From Holdemanella hominis (GTDB lineage Bacteria; Bacillota_I; Bacilli_A; Erysipelotrichales; Erysipelotrichaceae): a DNA stretch of 13,790 bases. The stretch spans positions 1 through 13,790 of the forward strand of contig NZ_JACRWH010000059.1 of NCBI RefSeq assembly GCF_014306155.1, read 5' to 3'. Shown here in pieces: positions 1 through 5,515 of this stretch. A program made the translations under genes and the position numbers. The first letter of the stretch is position 1. Each line of letters begins with the position of its first letter. The notes under the pieces were generated by a model that worked only from the letters and a program-made list of their open reading frames with translations, did not search any database and was not told the origin of the DNA.

Positions 1-2
1 AA

Positions 3-107
3 TTTGAAATTGAAGAACTACGAGGATACATTGACATAAGATTCGAAGAATTATATGACAAGTTAACTGGATACATTGATTTCAATCATTCAAATCACCC
101 ATTATAA
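3..107 (+). CDS. C-terminal tail of an unidentified protein (5' truncated by window)
   Basis: The frame is open from the window edge to a TAA at 105-107 and gives 34 residues, rich in acidic and aromatic positions. It contains two similar GYID units (RGYIDIRF and TGYIDFNH), which suggests a short internal repeat or a small helical domain. A hairpin begins four bases after the stop, which supports a real gene end. I do not recognise the family. It could be an accessory protein of a mobile element, because the sequence after it looks like an element edge, but this is only inference. The fragment is too short for a functional call. Confidence 0.4.
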   Translation, partial: FEIEELRGYIDIRFEELYDKLTGYIDFNHSNHPL

Positions 108-110
108 AAG

Positions 111-136
111 AGCAGAGATTTTAAACATCTCTGCTT
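111..136 (+). terminator. Hairpin after the truncated ORF, probable weak intrinsic terminator
   Basis: A perfect 9-bp stem (111-119 with 127-135, arm AGCAGAGAT) closes a 7-base loop. It begins four bases after the stop at 107. The following T tract is short (TTCCTA), so termination may be incomplete. Confidence 0.55.
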
Positions 137-162
137 CCTAGTTAATAATCCTTTAAACACTC

Positions 163-181
163 ATAGGGTTTTCAACCCTAT
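163..181. repeat. Perfect inverted repeat between the truncated ORF and the rlmB-like gene
   Basis: The arms ATAGGGTT (163-170) and AACCCTAT (174-181) pair perfectly around a 3-base loop. A further copy of the right arm, GACCCTAT, lies at 206-213, so the left arm could pair with either. No T tract follows on either strand, so this is not a standard terminator. It may act as a 3' end for the minus-strand gene at 234-962 or be part of a mobile-element end. Confidence 0.45.
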
Positions 182-233
182 AATTCTTGAAGCCAACTTT
201 TAGTCGACCCTATCTAATTGCGGATCACCCATT

Positions 234-962
234 TTAATTCACTTTGACTTTCTTTTGTCTTAATATCTCAAAACTAAATACAGCAGCAGCACTGGCTGAA
301 TCTAAGGCATTTCTAAAATCTCTACCGTATTCTACGACAATATTTTGTTTGGATGCTGCCGTAATAGTTGAGCTAAGCCCTCTTAAGGCACCGCCTAAAC
401 ATAAACAGAAATCCGATTCAAAAGTATAGTCATAGAGTCCTTCGGCATCTTTTCTGTGGGCACACAAAATAGGAAGTTCATTCTTTTTACAATAGTCTAC
501 TAATTCTTCATCTGAGTCTACAAAGTAGATCGGTAGTTTTTCATAAGCACCCGCACTTGCCTTTAAAATGGTTTGTTCAGCAAAGCTCCAGTCTCGTTTT
601 GGAAGAATCATCGCATCACATCCAGATGCATAGAGAGTCCTTGAAATACTTCCCAAATTATATGGATCTTCTACGCCGTCGATGTAACAAAGAAATCCAT
701 GGACATGTGTTTCAATAAGTTGAGGAATTTGTTTTTCTTCAGCTATAAGTAAAATACCACCATGTGTTTTACCTGTTGCTAAGGCATTGATTTCATCACG
801 CGAATAAAAGATGACTTCACAACCACAATTTTTGGCAATTTTAGCCAAATATCTTGTATCTTTTGTATTTTTTTTCTTATCAATATATAGTTTTTTACAA
901 TCTCGAGACCCTGCTTCTAATAGGGCTTTGCAGGAAATGGCCCCTTCAAATATTTTTTCCAT
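234..962 (-). CDS. TrmH/RlmB-family SPOUT RNA 2'-O-methyltransferase with degenerate motifs 2 and 3
   Basis: The 242 residues match the length and layout of RlmB: an N-terminal L30e-like RNA-binding domain (about 1-75) and a SpoU methyltransferase domain (about 88-242). Family members transfer a methyl group from S-adenosylmethionine to a ribose 2'-OH of rRNA or tRNA. Motif 1 is intact: DGVEDPYNLGSISR, with Asn102 and Arg108. Motif 2, normally G-x-E-G-x-G-L, reads GGALRGLS (190-197) and lacks the Glu. Motif 3, normally S-L-N-V-S, reads A-L-D-S-A (219-223), so the Ser and Asn are replaced. It may be a diverged enzyme with another target or a protein that binds RNA without catalysis. The start is the only ATG/GTG/TTG before an upstream stop; it has no Shine-Dalgarno sequence. 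It is divergent from the permease at 1036. Confidence 0.85.
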   Translation of the reverse strand: MEKIFEGAISCKALLEAGSRDCKKLYIDKKKNTKDTRYLAKIAKNCGCEVIFYSRDEINALATGKTHGGILLIAEEKQIPQLIETHVHGFLCYIDGVEDPYNLGSISRTLYASGCDAMILPKRDWSFAEQTILKASAGAYEKLPIYFVDSDEELVDYCKKNELPILCAHRKDAEGLYDYTFESDFCLCLGGALRGLSSTITAASKQNIVVEYGRDFRNALDSASAAAVFSFEILRQKKVKVN

Positions 963-968
963 ACAACT

Positions 969-997
969 ATTATAATGGCTTTTATAATTTTTTTCTA
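969..997 (-). promoter_or_regulatory. Promoter of the rlmB-like gene, possibly giving a leaderless mRNA
   Basis: On the minus strand a consensus -10 TATAAT (974 to 969) sits 17 bases from a weak -35 TAGAAA (997 to 992). The predicted transcription start falls at about 962-963, on the ATG itself. The core ATTATAAT is palindromic, so it also offers a TATAAT on the plus strand (971-976). Confidence 0.45.
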
Positions 998-1017
998 GAT
1001 GTTATTATATATGGTAT

Positions 1018-1025
1018 GGAAGGAG
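1018..1025 (+). promoter_or_regulatory. Ribosome binding site of the AI-2E permease gene
   Basis: GGAAGGAG lies 10 bases before the ATG at 1036 and supports that start. An AT-rich TATTAT (1003-1008) is a possible -10, with no good -35 seen. Confidence 0.7.
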
Positions 1026-1035
1026 TCTTACTTAA

Positions 1036-2193
1036 ATGCATTTTAAATTAACCCAAGAAATGAAACAGCGAATCATCGTTTATTCTACGTCTTTCATTAT
1101 CGCAATCTTATTTTTTACAATATTGAATAAGTTTAAAGACATTAAACGAGCCATTCAGTTTATATTAACGATACTATTTCCTTTCCTTCTAGGAATTGGA
1201 TTGGCGTTTATATTAAACAATCCACAAAAATGGGTTGAAGATAAGTTACTACAGAATATTCCAATGCATAAAAGCCACAAAAGAATACTATCAACTACTC
1301 TTGTGTTTATATTAACCATTGGATTCTTGATCTTATTTTTCTCCATTATAATTCCGAATACGATTGATTCTGTGCGACAATTTTCTAAAAACGTTGCGGA
1401 TTATTCCGATACTTTAATTGAATACACAAAAGATTTTGCGTATAAATTAAACATTTCAGAAAAACAAGTTGAACAAATGCTGATCAATTTTGACGTCACA
1501 CAGAAAATCACAAGTGTAGTCACTGAATCGATTCCTAAAATTGCTTCTTACTCTTATAGCTTTGTGAAAGGATTTATTAACTTGATTTTAGCTTTCGTTT
1601 CCGCATTCTATATCTTATTGGATCGTGAAAAACTTGTTAAGGGCATAAAAAAGTTAAATTACTCATTATTTGATAAAAACTTTGCGAACTACTTAACTCT
1701 TTGGACAAATGACGCGAAGACTGTATTTGAACAATATATCGTAGGAAATATCATTGACTCATTTATTGTCGGTGTTATCTGTTACTTTGGTGCCTTAGTA
1801 TTACAGCTACCTTACACAAGTATGATTGCCCTAATTATCGGTGTCACAAACGTCATTCCCGTCTTTGGGCCATTCTTAGGTGCTATTCCCGTCATCATTA
1901 TCTTATGTTTGATTGACCCATTCTCAGCCTTGATTTTTACAATCTTTATCTTCATCCTTCAACAATGCGATGGAAACATTATAAAACCGATTGTTCTTGG
2001 AGATAAACTAGGAATGTCAGGCTTTTGGATTTTATTCTCTGTTACTGTTGGTGGTGCATTATTTGGCATTGTTGGAATGTTTTTAGGTGTTCCAATCTTT
2101 GCACTTATCTATGCAGGTGTACAAGATTATATTCAAGTTCGATTAAGAAACAAAAAAATCACAATCAACGATAGAGCAGGAACTATTGATTAG
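1036..2193 (+). CDS. AI-2E family transporter (PerM/YdiK/TqsA type)
   Basis: This 385-residue integral membrane protein belongs to the autoinducer-2 exporter-like family. Members form multi-pass permeases; characterised ones export AI-2 or act as sodium/proton antiporters, so the substrate cannot be read from sequence. Two N-terminal membrane segments (about 15-60) and a third (about 86-108) precede a soluble, amphipathic region (about 110-170), as is typical. The C-terminal half holds the family signatures: GVTNVIPVFGPFLGAIP (269-285), Q-x-D-G-N-I-I-K-P-x-x-L-G (310-322), and a G-rich stretch running from VGGALFG to the LGVP motif (338-353). Length is normal for the family. It is a monocistronic unit: divergent from the RNA methylase, and closed by a terminator whose stem contains its own stop codon. 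Confidence 0.93.
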   Translation: MHFKLTQEMKQRIIVYSTSFIIAILFFTILNKFKDIKRAIQFILTILFPFLLGIGLAFILNNPQKWVEDKLLQNIPMHKSHKRILSTTLVFILTIGFLILFFSIIIPNTIDSVRQFSKNVADYSDTLIEYTKDFAYKLNISEKQVEQMLINFDVTQKITSVVTESIPKIASYSYSFVKGFINLILAFVSAFYILLDREKLVKGIKKLNYSLFDKNFANYLTLWTNDAKTVFEQYIVGNIIDSFIVGVICYFGALVLQLPYTSMIALIIGVTNVIPVFGPFLGAIPVIIILCLIDPFSALIFTIFIFILQQCDGNIIKPIVLGDKLGMSGFWILFSVTVGGALFGIVGMFLGVPIFALIYAGVQDYIQVRLRNKKITINDRAGTID

Positions 2194-2206
2194 TTTCCTG
2201 CTTTTT
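2175..2206 (+). terminator. Intrinsic terminator of the AI-2E permease gene
   Basis: An 8-bp perfect stem (AGCAGGAA 2175-2182, TTCCTGCT 2195-2202) is followed by a run of T. The stop codon at 2191-2193 lies in the loop. Confidence 0.85.
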
Positions 2207-2230
2207 ACGTGCAATTTTTGAAAAAATGTG

Positions 2231-2252
2231 TATACTTATGTAAGTTAGGAGG
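2231..2252 (+). promoter_or_regulatory. -10 element and ribosome binding site of the ArsP_2-like exporter gene
   Basis: TATACT (2231-2236) is a plausible -10. AGGAGG (2247-2252) lies 8 bases before a TTG, which fixes TTG at 2261 as the start codon. I see no clear -35. Confidence 0.55.
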
Positions 2253-2260
2253 AACTACCT

Positions 2261-3142
2261 TTGAATTTTATAGACATTATTTTAGATACAATACACGATA
2301 CGTGGGCTATGCTCCCCTTATTGTATATTACTTATTGTATATTAGAAGTTTTCGAAAGAAAGAATACGCAAGACGATAAGCTTTTCTTTGGACTACAAAG
2401 ACTTGGACCCATTTTAGGCGCATTAGTTGGATTGATTCCCCAATGTGGATTTAGTATTCTAGCCGCTATGTTGTTTGTCCAAAATAACATTACACTCGGC
2501 ACACTAGTCAGTGTTATGATTGCGACAAGTGATGAAGCCATTCCAATCCTAATTAGTAATCCTAAGATGTATTCATCTTTACTTGGTATTTTAGGATTAA
2601 AATTAGTTATCGCAATCATTGTTGGATTATTTACTGATCATGTACTATTTCGCAATCAAAAAATCCTCCGCTTCGAAGACATAGAAGAAGATTATGACGA
2701 TAAAGAATATGAGGAAGAAGAAAGTTCAGGATCAAGCTGTCCATGTTGCTATCCTGAATATCCATTATGGATCAGTGCCTTATTAAGATCTTTAAAAATC
2801 TATGTATTCATCTTTATTACTAGTTTTGTATTAACACTATTAATAGAGTGTATTGGAGAAAAAACATTATCAATGATTTTACTTCAAGATAATTTATTCC
2901 AGCCAATCATCGCCGCGCTATTCGGCTTTATTCCTAACTGTGCAGCTACAGTTGTTCTAACACAGCTTTATACAGCTGGTGAATTATCCTTTGGATCCTT
3001 ACTTGCAGGACTAGTCACGAATGCAGGACTTGGTTTAATTGTGATGATACGTTATAAAGCCAAAAAGAAAGATATTTTAAGAACCATGTTCATCCTATTT
3101 ATAACTGGCGTTATCGTAGGTATTGGATTTATGCTATTATAG
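2261..3142 (+). CDS. Putative heavy-metal/oxyanion exporter, ArsP_2-like membrane protein
   Basis: The 293-residue protein begins with TTG, supported by a perfect AGGAGG at good spacing. It has two homologous membrane halves. Each carries a conserved Pro-x-Cys element: LVGLIPQCGFS (55-65) and LFGFIPNCAATV (220-231), followed by TSDEAIP (90-95) and TNAGLGL (253-259). This pseudo-symmetric pattern is what I associate with the putative 10-TM heavy-metal exporters (Pfam ArsP_2), sometimes labelled putative manganese transporters. The central soluble loop (about 131-168) is very acidic and holds a CPCC cluster (Cys160, 162, 163), a likely metal-sensing or metal-binding site. The substrate is unknown. 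It is a single-gene unit with its own -10 and a strong terminator. Some halves of the family place His clusters in this loop; here they are absent. Confidence 0.75.
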   Translation: MNFIDIILDTIHDTWAMLPLLYITYCILEVFERKNTQDDKLFFGLQRLGPILGALVGLIPQCGFSILAAMLFVQNNITLGTLVSVMIATSDEAIPILISNPKMYSSLLGILGLKLVIAIIVGLFTDHVLFRNQKILRFEDIEEDYDDKEYEEEESSGSSCPCCYPEYPLWISALLRSLKIYVFIFITSFVLTLLIECIGEKTLSMILLQDNLFQPIIAALFGFIPNCAATVVLTQLYTAGELSFGSLLAGLVTNAGLGLIVMIRYKAKKKDILRTMFILFITGVIVGIGFMLL

Positions 3143-3162
3143 CCACAATTGTGGCTATTTTT
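3139..3162 (+). terminator. Intrinsic terminator of the exporter gene
   Basis: A perfect 20-base palindrome (3139-3158, half ATAGCCACAA) folds to an 8-bp stem with an AATT loop and is followed by five T residues. The stop codon TAG (3140-3142) lies in the stem. Confidence 0.85.
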
Positions 3163-3354
3163 ATCTTTTCGAGAAAATCCAGTTTTCAAAATATTCTGTA
3201 TCATACCAAAGCAAAAGAATAAGTATAGTAACAATCAACAAAACAATAGCGAAATATAGAGTACTCATTTTTTCGAAAATTTGTCTGAGTTCAATTCTGT
3301 ATGTGCATCGAGTTCTTCCAATCATTTCTTTGCTATTTTATCAAGCCAACTCAT
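3161..3354 (-). pseudogene. Decayed tandem copy of the small membrane protein gene next door
   Basis: Reading the minus strand from the ATG at 3354, the frame gives MSWLDKIAKK, a TGA stop (3324-3322), then LEELDAHTELNS. This aligns without gaps to MNWIERTTKKRIKELDEHPELNS of the gene at 3367-3588. The stop replaces the CGA (Arg) codon of the intact copy. A second lesion follows: after the A6 run at 3268-3273 the frame must shift to reach MSTLYFAIVLL through LLLWYDTEYFENW, which matches the intact copy's membrane segment. That part is still open as a 35-codon ORF (3268-3161) ending at TAA, but it lacks a ribosome binding site. The ribosome binding site (AAGAGG) of the full copy is preserved, 12 bases after the stop of the intact gene. 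It is probably dead; the short TM peptide might still be made. Confidence 0.75.
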
Positions 3355-3366
3355 AGTTACCTCTTC

Positions 3367-3588
3367 TTAGACTAATATTGGAAAATGAAATGGAAATATA
3401 TCAATTTCTGGATGATTCCATTGATACCAAAGTGCTAAAACAAGTGCAGCCGCTAAGATAACAATCGCATAAAATTTAATATTCTTCATTAATGTATTTC
3501 CCTTTTGCTCAAAATCATTCGAATTCAATTCTGGATGTTCATCCAATTCTTTGATTCGTTTTTTCGTTGTTCTTTCAATCCAGTTCAT
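3367..3588 (-). CDS. Small single-TM membrane protein of unknown function
   Basis: The 73-residue protein starts at the ATG at 3588. GAGGTG (3603 to 3598) lies 9 bases upstream, and an in-frame GTG at 3600 falls inside that ribosome binding site, so it is not the start. The first 34 residues are charged and probably cytoplasmic, with a helical KKRIKELDEHPELNS stretch. A membrane segment follows (about 39-55: FYAIVILAAALVLALWY), then a short, Pro/Phe-rich tail (NHPEIDIFPFHFPILV). I do not recognise a family. Conservation of the tandem partner's protein sequence shows that the ORF is, or was, a real gene. A TATAAT (3615 to 3610) is a candidate -10 with no clear -35. Confidence 0.7.
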   Translation of the reverse strand: MNWIERTTKKRIKELDEHPELNSNDFEQKGNTLMKNIKFYAIVILAAALVLALWYQWNHPEIDIFPFHFPILV

Positions 3589-3686
3589 AATTAGATACAC
3601 CTCTCTTTTATTATATTTTAATCATTAAATTTATATATATAAATATATAAGGTAAACTTAGTCACTATGCTGTCCAAATAAGCACG

Positions 3687-3715
3687 AAAAAAGCTAGAAA
3701 CAAAAGTTTCTAGCT
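3687..3715 (-). terminator. Intrinsic terminator of the tRNA array
   Basis: On the minus strand a perfect 10-bp stem (3715-3706 with 3701-3692, arm AGCTAGAAAC) with a 4-base loop is followed by a run of T (3692 to 3687). It lies 15 bases after the last tRNA. Confidence 0.88.
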
Positions 3716-3729
3716 ATCTTTCCAAATAA

Positions 3730-3816
3730 TGGTGGGGACGGTGGGACTTGAACCCACACGGGATTTCTCCCAACGGATTTTAAGTCCGTTGCGTCTGCCT
3801 ATTCCGCCACGACCCC
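3730..3816 (-). tRNA. tRNA-Leu (anticodon UAA), distal copy
   Basis: The 87 bases include an encoded CCA. The anticodon loop CTTAAAA gives UAA; a class II variable arm (TGGGAGAAATCCCGT region) and a T arm GTGGG/CCCAC with TTCAAGT loop are present. The acceptor stem GGGGTCG/CGTCCCC has a U5-U68 mismatch. It is identical to the copy at 3924-4010 and is the last gene of the array. Confidence 0.96.
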
Positions 3817-3823
3817 ATGTAAA

Positions 3824-3897
3824 TGGAGGTTCCGATCAGATTTGAACTGATGATCACAGAGTTGCAGTCTATTGCCTTACCACTTGGCTACGGAACC
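3824..3897 (-). tRNA. tRNA-Cys (anticodon GCA), second copy
   Basis: The 74 bases include CCA. The acceptor stem GGTTCCG/CGGAACC is perfect, the anticodon loop CTGCAAC gives GCA, and the discriminator is U, the usual cysteine identity base. It is identical to the copy at 4019-4092 and lies 7 bases before tRNA-Leu. Confidence 0.96.
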
Positions 3898-3923
3898 GTA
3901 ACTTGTTGATTATAAATAAACGA

Positions 3924-4010
3924 TGGTGGGGACGGTGGGACTTGAACCCACACGGGATTTCTCCCAACGGATTTTAAGTCCGTTGCGTCTGCCTATTCCG
4001 CCACGACCCC
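3924..4010 (-). tRNA. tRNA-Leu (anticodon UAA), promoter-proximal copy
   Basis: Identical in all 87 bases to the copy at 3730-3816, including the acceptor-stem U5-U68 mismatch and encoded CCA. It is separated from the next tRNA-Cys by 26 bases. Confidence 0.96.
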
Positions 4011-4018
4011 ATCATTTA

Positions 4019-4092
4019 TGGAGGTTCCGATCAGATTTGAACTGATGATCACAGAGTTGCAGTCTATTGCCTTACCACTTGGCTACGGAACC
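4019..4092 (-). tRNA. tRNA-Cys (anticodon GCA), first gene of the array
   Basis: Identical in all 74 bases to the copy at 3824-3897. It lies about 14 bases after the predicted transcription start and 8 bases before tRNA-Leu. Confidence 0.96.
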
Positions 4093-4112
4093 ATTTCGTT
4101 GACTGCCCATAT

Positions 4113-4141
4113 ATAATACCTCAACGTAAAATAAAAAGCAA
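4113..4141 (-). promoter_or_regulatory. Promoter of the tRNA array
   Basis: On the minus strand, -35 TTGCTT (4141 to 4136), a 17-base spacer and -10 TATTAT (4118 to 4113). The predicted start at about 4106 precedes the first tRNA. Confidence 0.7.
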
Positions 4142-4196
4142 GAAAAAATTTAATTTTTTTACATTTTTTTAAAAAATGTACATTTTCCATTTTTGG

Positions 4197-4247
4197 TTGA
4201 ACTTATTTGACAAATGACCTATTATAATGTGGTCAATGAACAAGAGG
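4197..4247 (+). promoter_or_regulatory. Promoter region and ribosome binding site of the YitT-type gene
   Basis: A consensus -10 TATAAT lies at 4223-4228. Two -35 candidates exist, both at poor spacing: TTGAAC (4197-4202, 20 bases) and a perfect TTGACA (4207-4212, only 10 bases). The ribosome binding site AAGAGG (4242-4247) lies 11 bases before the ATG at 4259. The intervening 4142-4196 is T/A-rich with no feature I can name. Confidence 0.5.
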
Positions 4248-4258
4248 TATTTTATATT

Positions 4259-5140
4259 ATGCAACACATTATTCACCAGCTTCAAAAAGAACAGAAGCTA
4301 AGACTGTTAACGTCGACCATAATGATTGTATTTAGTGCTTTCATGCAATGTTATATCATGAATGTATTTATGGCACCATGCAACCTAATCTCAGGAGGAT
4401 TTACAGGACTTGCTCTATTAATCAATAAAGTCTGTGCTCTAGTAAACATTAATTTTCCTACTCAAATTGGAATCATCGCTTTAAATGTTCCTGCAGCCAT
4501 TCTATGTTACAAACACATCTCACCCAGATTCACTTTTTTGAGTTGTGTACAATTCTTTCTAGTATCCTTCTTTATTTCTATCTTCCATTTTGAACCGTTC
4601 TTCGAAGATCAAATCTTAAATGTTCTATTTGGAGGCTTCTTATGGGGTTTTTCTATTTCCCTATCCCTAAGAGCTGGAGGATCTACTGGAGGAACGGATT
4701 TCATTGCCCAATACGTTTCTAGTAAGATTCATAGAGGTATATGGGACTATGTATTCTTCTATAACTGCGCTATGATTATTATCTTTGGATACTTATGCGG
4801 ATGGATTTATGCAGGATATTCCATCCTATTCCAATTCTTATCTACAAAGACAATCTCATCTTTATATCAAAGATATGCACAAATTACCGTTGAATTTACA
4901 ACAAACGATCCAGACCCCATCATTGATGCTTTTATGGCCACTTGTCGCCATGGTATGAGCGTATTTGAATGTTATGGTGCATACAGTCATCATAAGTATT
5001 ACGTATGTAAAGCCGTTATTTCTACTTATGAATTAAGAGACGTTGTCGATAACGTAAGAAAGGTCGATCCTAAAGTATTGATCAATACATACAATACAGT
5101 AAACTTCTACGGAAACTTCTATCAAAAACCTTTGGAGTAG
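4259..5140 (+). CDS. YitT family membrane protein (YitT domain plus DUF2179)
   Basis: The 293-residue protein has five or so membrane segments (about 18-215) carrying the family signature: a Gly-rich N-terminal element LISGGFTGLALLI (43-55) and a second, LRAGGSTGGTDF, near residue 145. A soluble C-terminal DUF2179 domain follows (about 220-293), including HGMSVFECYGAYS in place of the usual HGVT...GxGxYT, and a V-DP...I end. YitT proteins are common in Firmicutes, often in several copies; transport of small solutes is suspected but not established. The ATG at 4259 is chosen over an in-frame ATG at 4214 because the only good -10 (4223-4228) would lie inside the longer ORF and the AAGAGG fits 4259. 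It is monocistronic, divergent from the tRNA array. Confidence 0.88.
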   Translation: MQHIIHQLQKEQKLRLLTSTIMIVFSAFMQCYIMNVFMAPCNLISGGFTGLALLINKVCALVNINFPTQIGIIALNVPAAILCYKHISPRFTFLSCVQFFLVSFFISIFHFEPFFEDQILNVLFGGFLWGFSISLSLRAGGSTGGTDFIAQYVSSKIHRGIWDYVFFYNCAMIIIFGYLCGWIYAGYSILFQFLSTKTISSLYQRYAQITVEFTTNDPDPIIDAFMATCRHGMSVFECYGAYSHHKYYVCKAVISTYELRDVVDNVRKVDPKVLINTYNTVNFYGNFYQKPLE

Positions 5141-5158
5141 CATGTTACTACTCCTTTT
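5134..5158 (+). terminator. Intrinsic terminator of the YitT-type gene
   Basis: A 7-bp perfect stem (GGAGTAG 5134-5140, CTACTCC 5148-5154) is followed by TTTT. The stop codon TAG forms the end of the left arm. Confidence 0.75.
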
Positions 5159-5170
5159 ATATACAATTAG

Positions 5171-5201
5171 AAAAAGGAAATGCGTCATACACATTCCCTT
5201 T
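5171..5201 (-). terminator. Intrinsic terminator of the kinase-like/BI-1 operon
   Basis: On the minus strand AAAGGGAATG (5201-5192) pairs with CATTTCCTTT (5182-5173): ten pairs including one G-U wobble, followed by T residues. The wobble is an A-C mismatch on the plus strand, so the hairpin favours minus-strand RNA. It overlaps the stop of the frameshifted gene at 5200. Confidence 0.75.
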
Positions 5202-5504
5202 ATGAAGTTAAGATCAGAATGAAAATCATTAAAATCCAAAATATAGAATAAAATATTCGATAGGATTTATAATCCTTATTTTTTATACTATGATATATAT
5301 TTAAAACAGAAACTAGAAGTATATAAGGTAGAATCCCATAAGCATAGACTTTAATAAATCTTTTAAAACATACTTTAATTATAAACGCTAGTCCAATTAA
5401 AATATCTATTATTAAATTAAGTATGTAGTGTTTTCTTTTCGTTCTTTATACAATAATATTAACAAGAATACATTTAAAATACAAACAAAAATAGATGTAT
5501 CCAT
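5200..5504 (-). pseudogene. Frameshifted small four-TM membrane protein gene, third gene of the BI-1 operon
   Basis: From the ATG at 5504 the minus strand encodes 30 residues: MDTSIFVCILNVFLLILLYK, then ERKENTTYLI, and a TAA at 5414-5412. A second frame is open for 81 codons (5445 to 5203) without a start codon and ends at TAA 5202-5200; it reads as three more membrane segments: LNLIIDILIGLAFIIK, YAYGILPYILLVSVLNIY and FYSIFWILMIFILILTS, separated by basic loops (KVCFKRFIK, KNKDYKSYR). Joining the frames near the A-rich 5431-5440 gives a protein of roughly 100 residues with four TM segments. The ATG lies 12 bases after the BI-1 stop, with AGGTG (5517-5513) as a ribosome binding site, and a terminator follows directly. 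I do not recognise the family. It is either inactivated, phase-variable, recoded or affected by a sequence error. Confidence 0.7.
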
Positions 5505-5515
5505 TGCGAATACAC

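Noticed and set aside
3322..3324. TGA in the decayed small membrane gene read as Trp or selenocysteine
   Set aside because: The paralogue has Arg (CGA) there, a second frame lesion follows, and other genes use TGG for Trp, so nonsense mutation is simpler.
3730..4092. Long direct repeats that could be mistaken for a CRISPR-like or IS repeat
   Set aside because: The repeated units fold exactly as tRNA-Leu and tRNA-Cys with encoded CCA.
4214..4258. Upstream ATG start for the YitT-type gene (15 extra residues)
   Set aside because: The only consensus -10 (4223-4228) lies inside the extension, and the ribosome binding site at 4242-4247 serves ATG 4259.
5033..5239. Minus-strand ORF overlapping the end of the YitT-type gene
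   Set aside because: It crosses two opposing terminators and is the antisense of conserved YitT sequence; no ribosome binding site.
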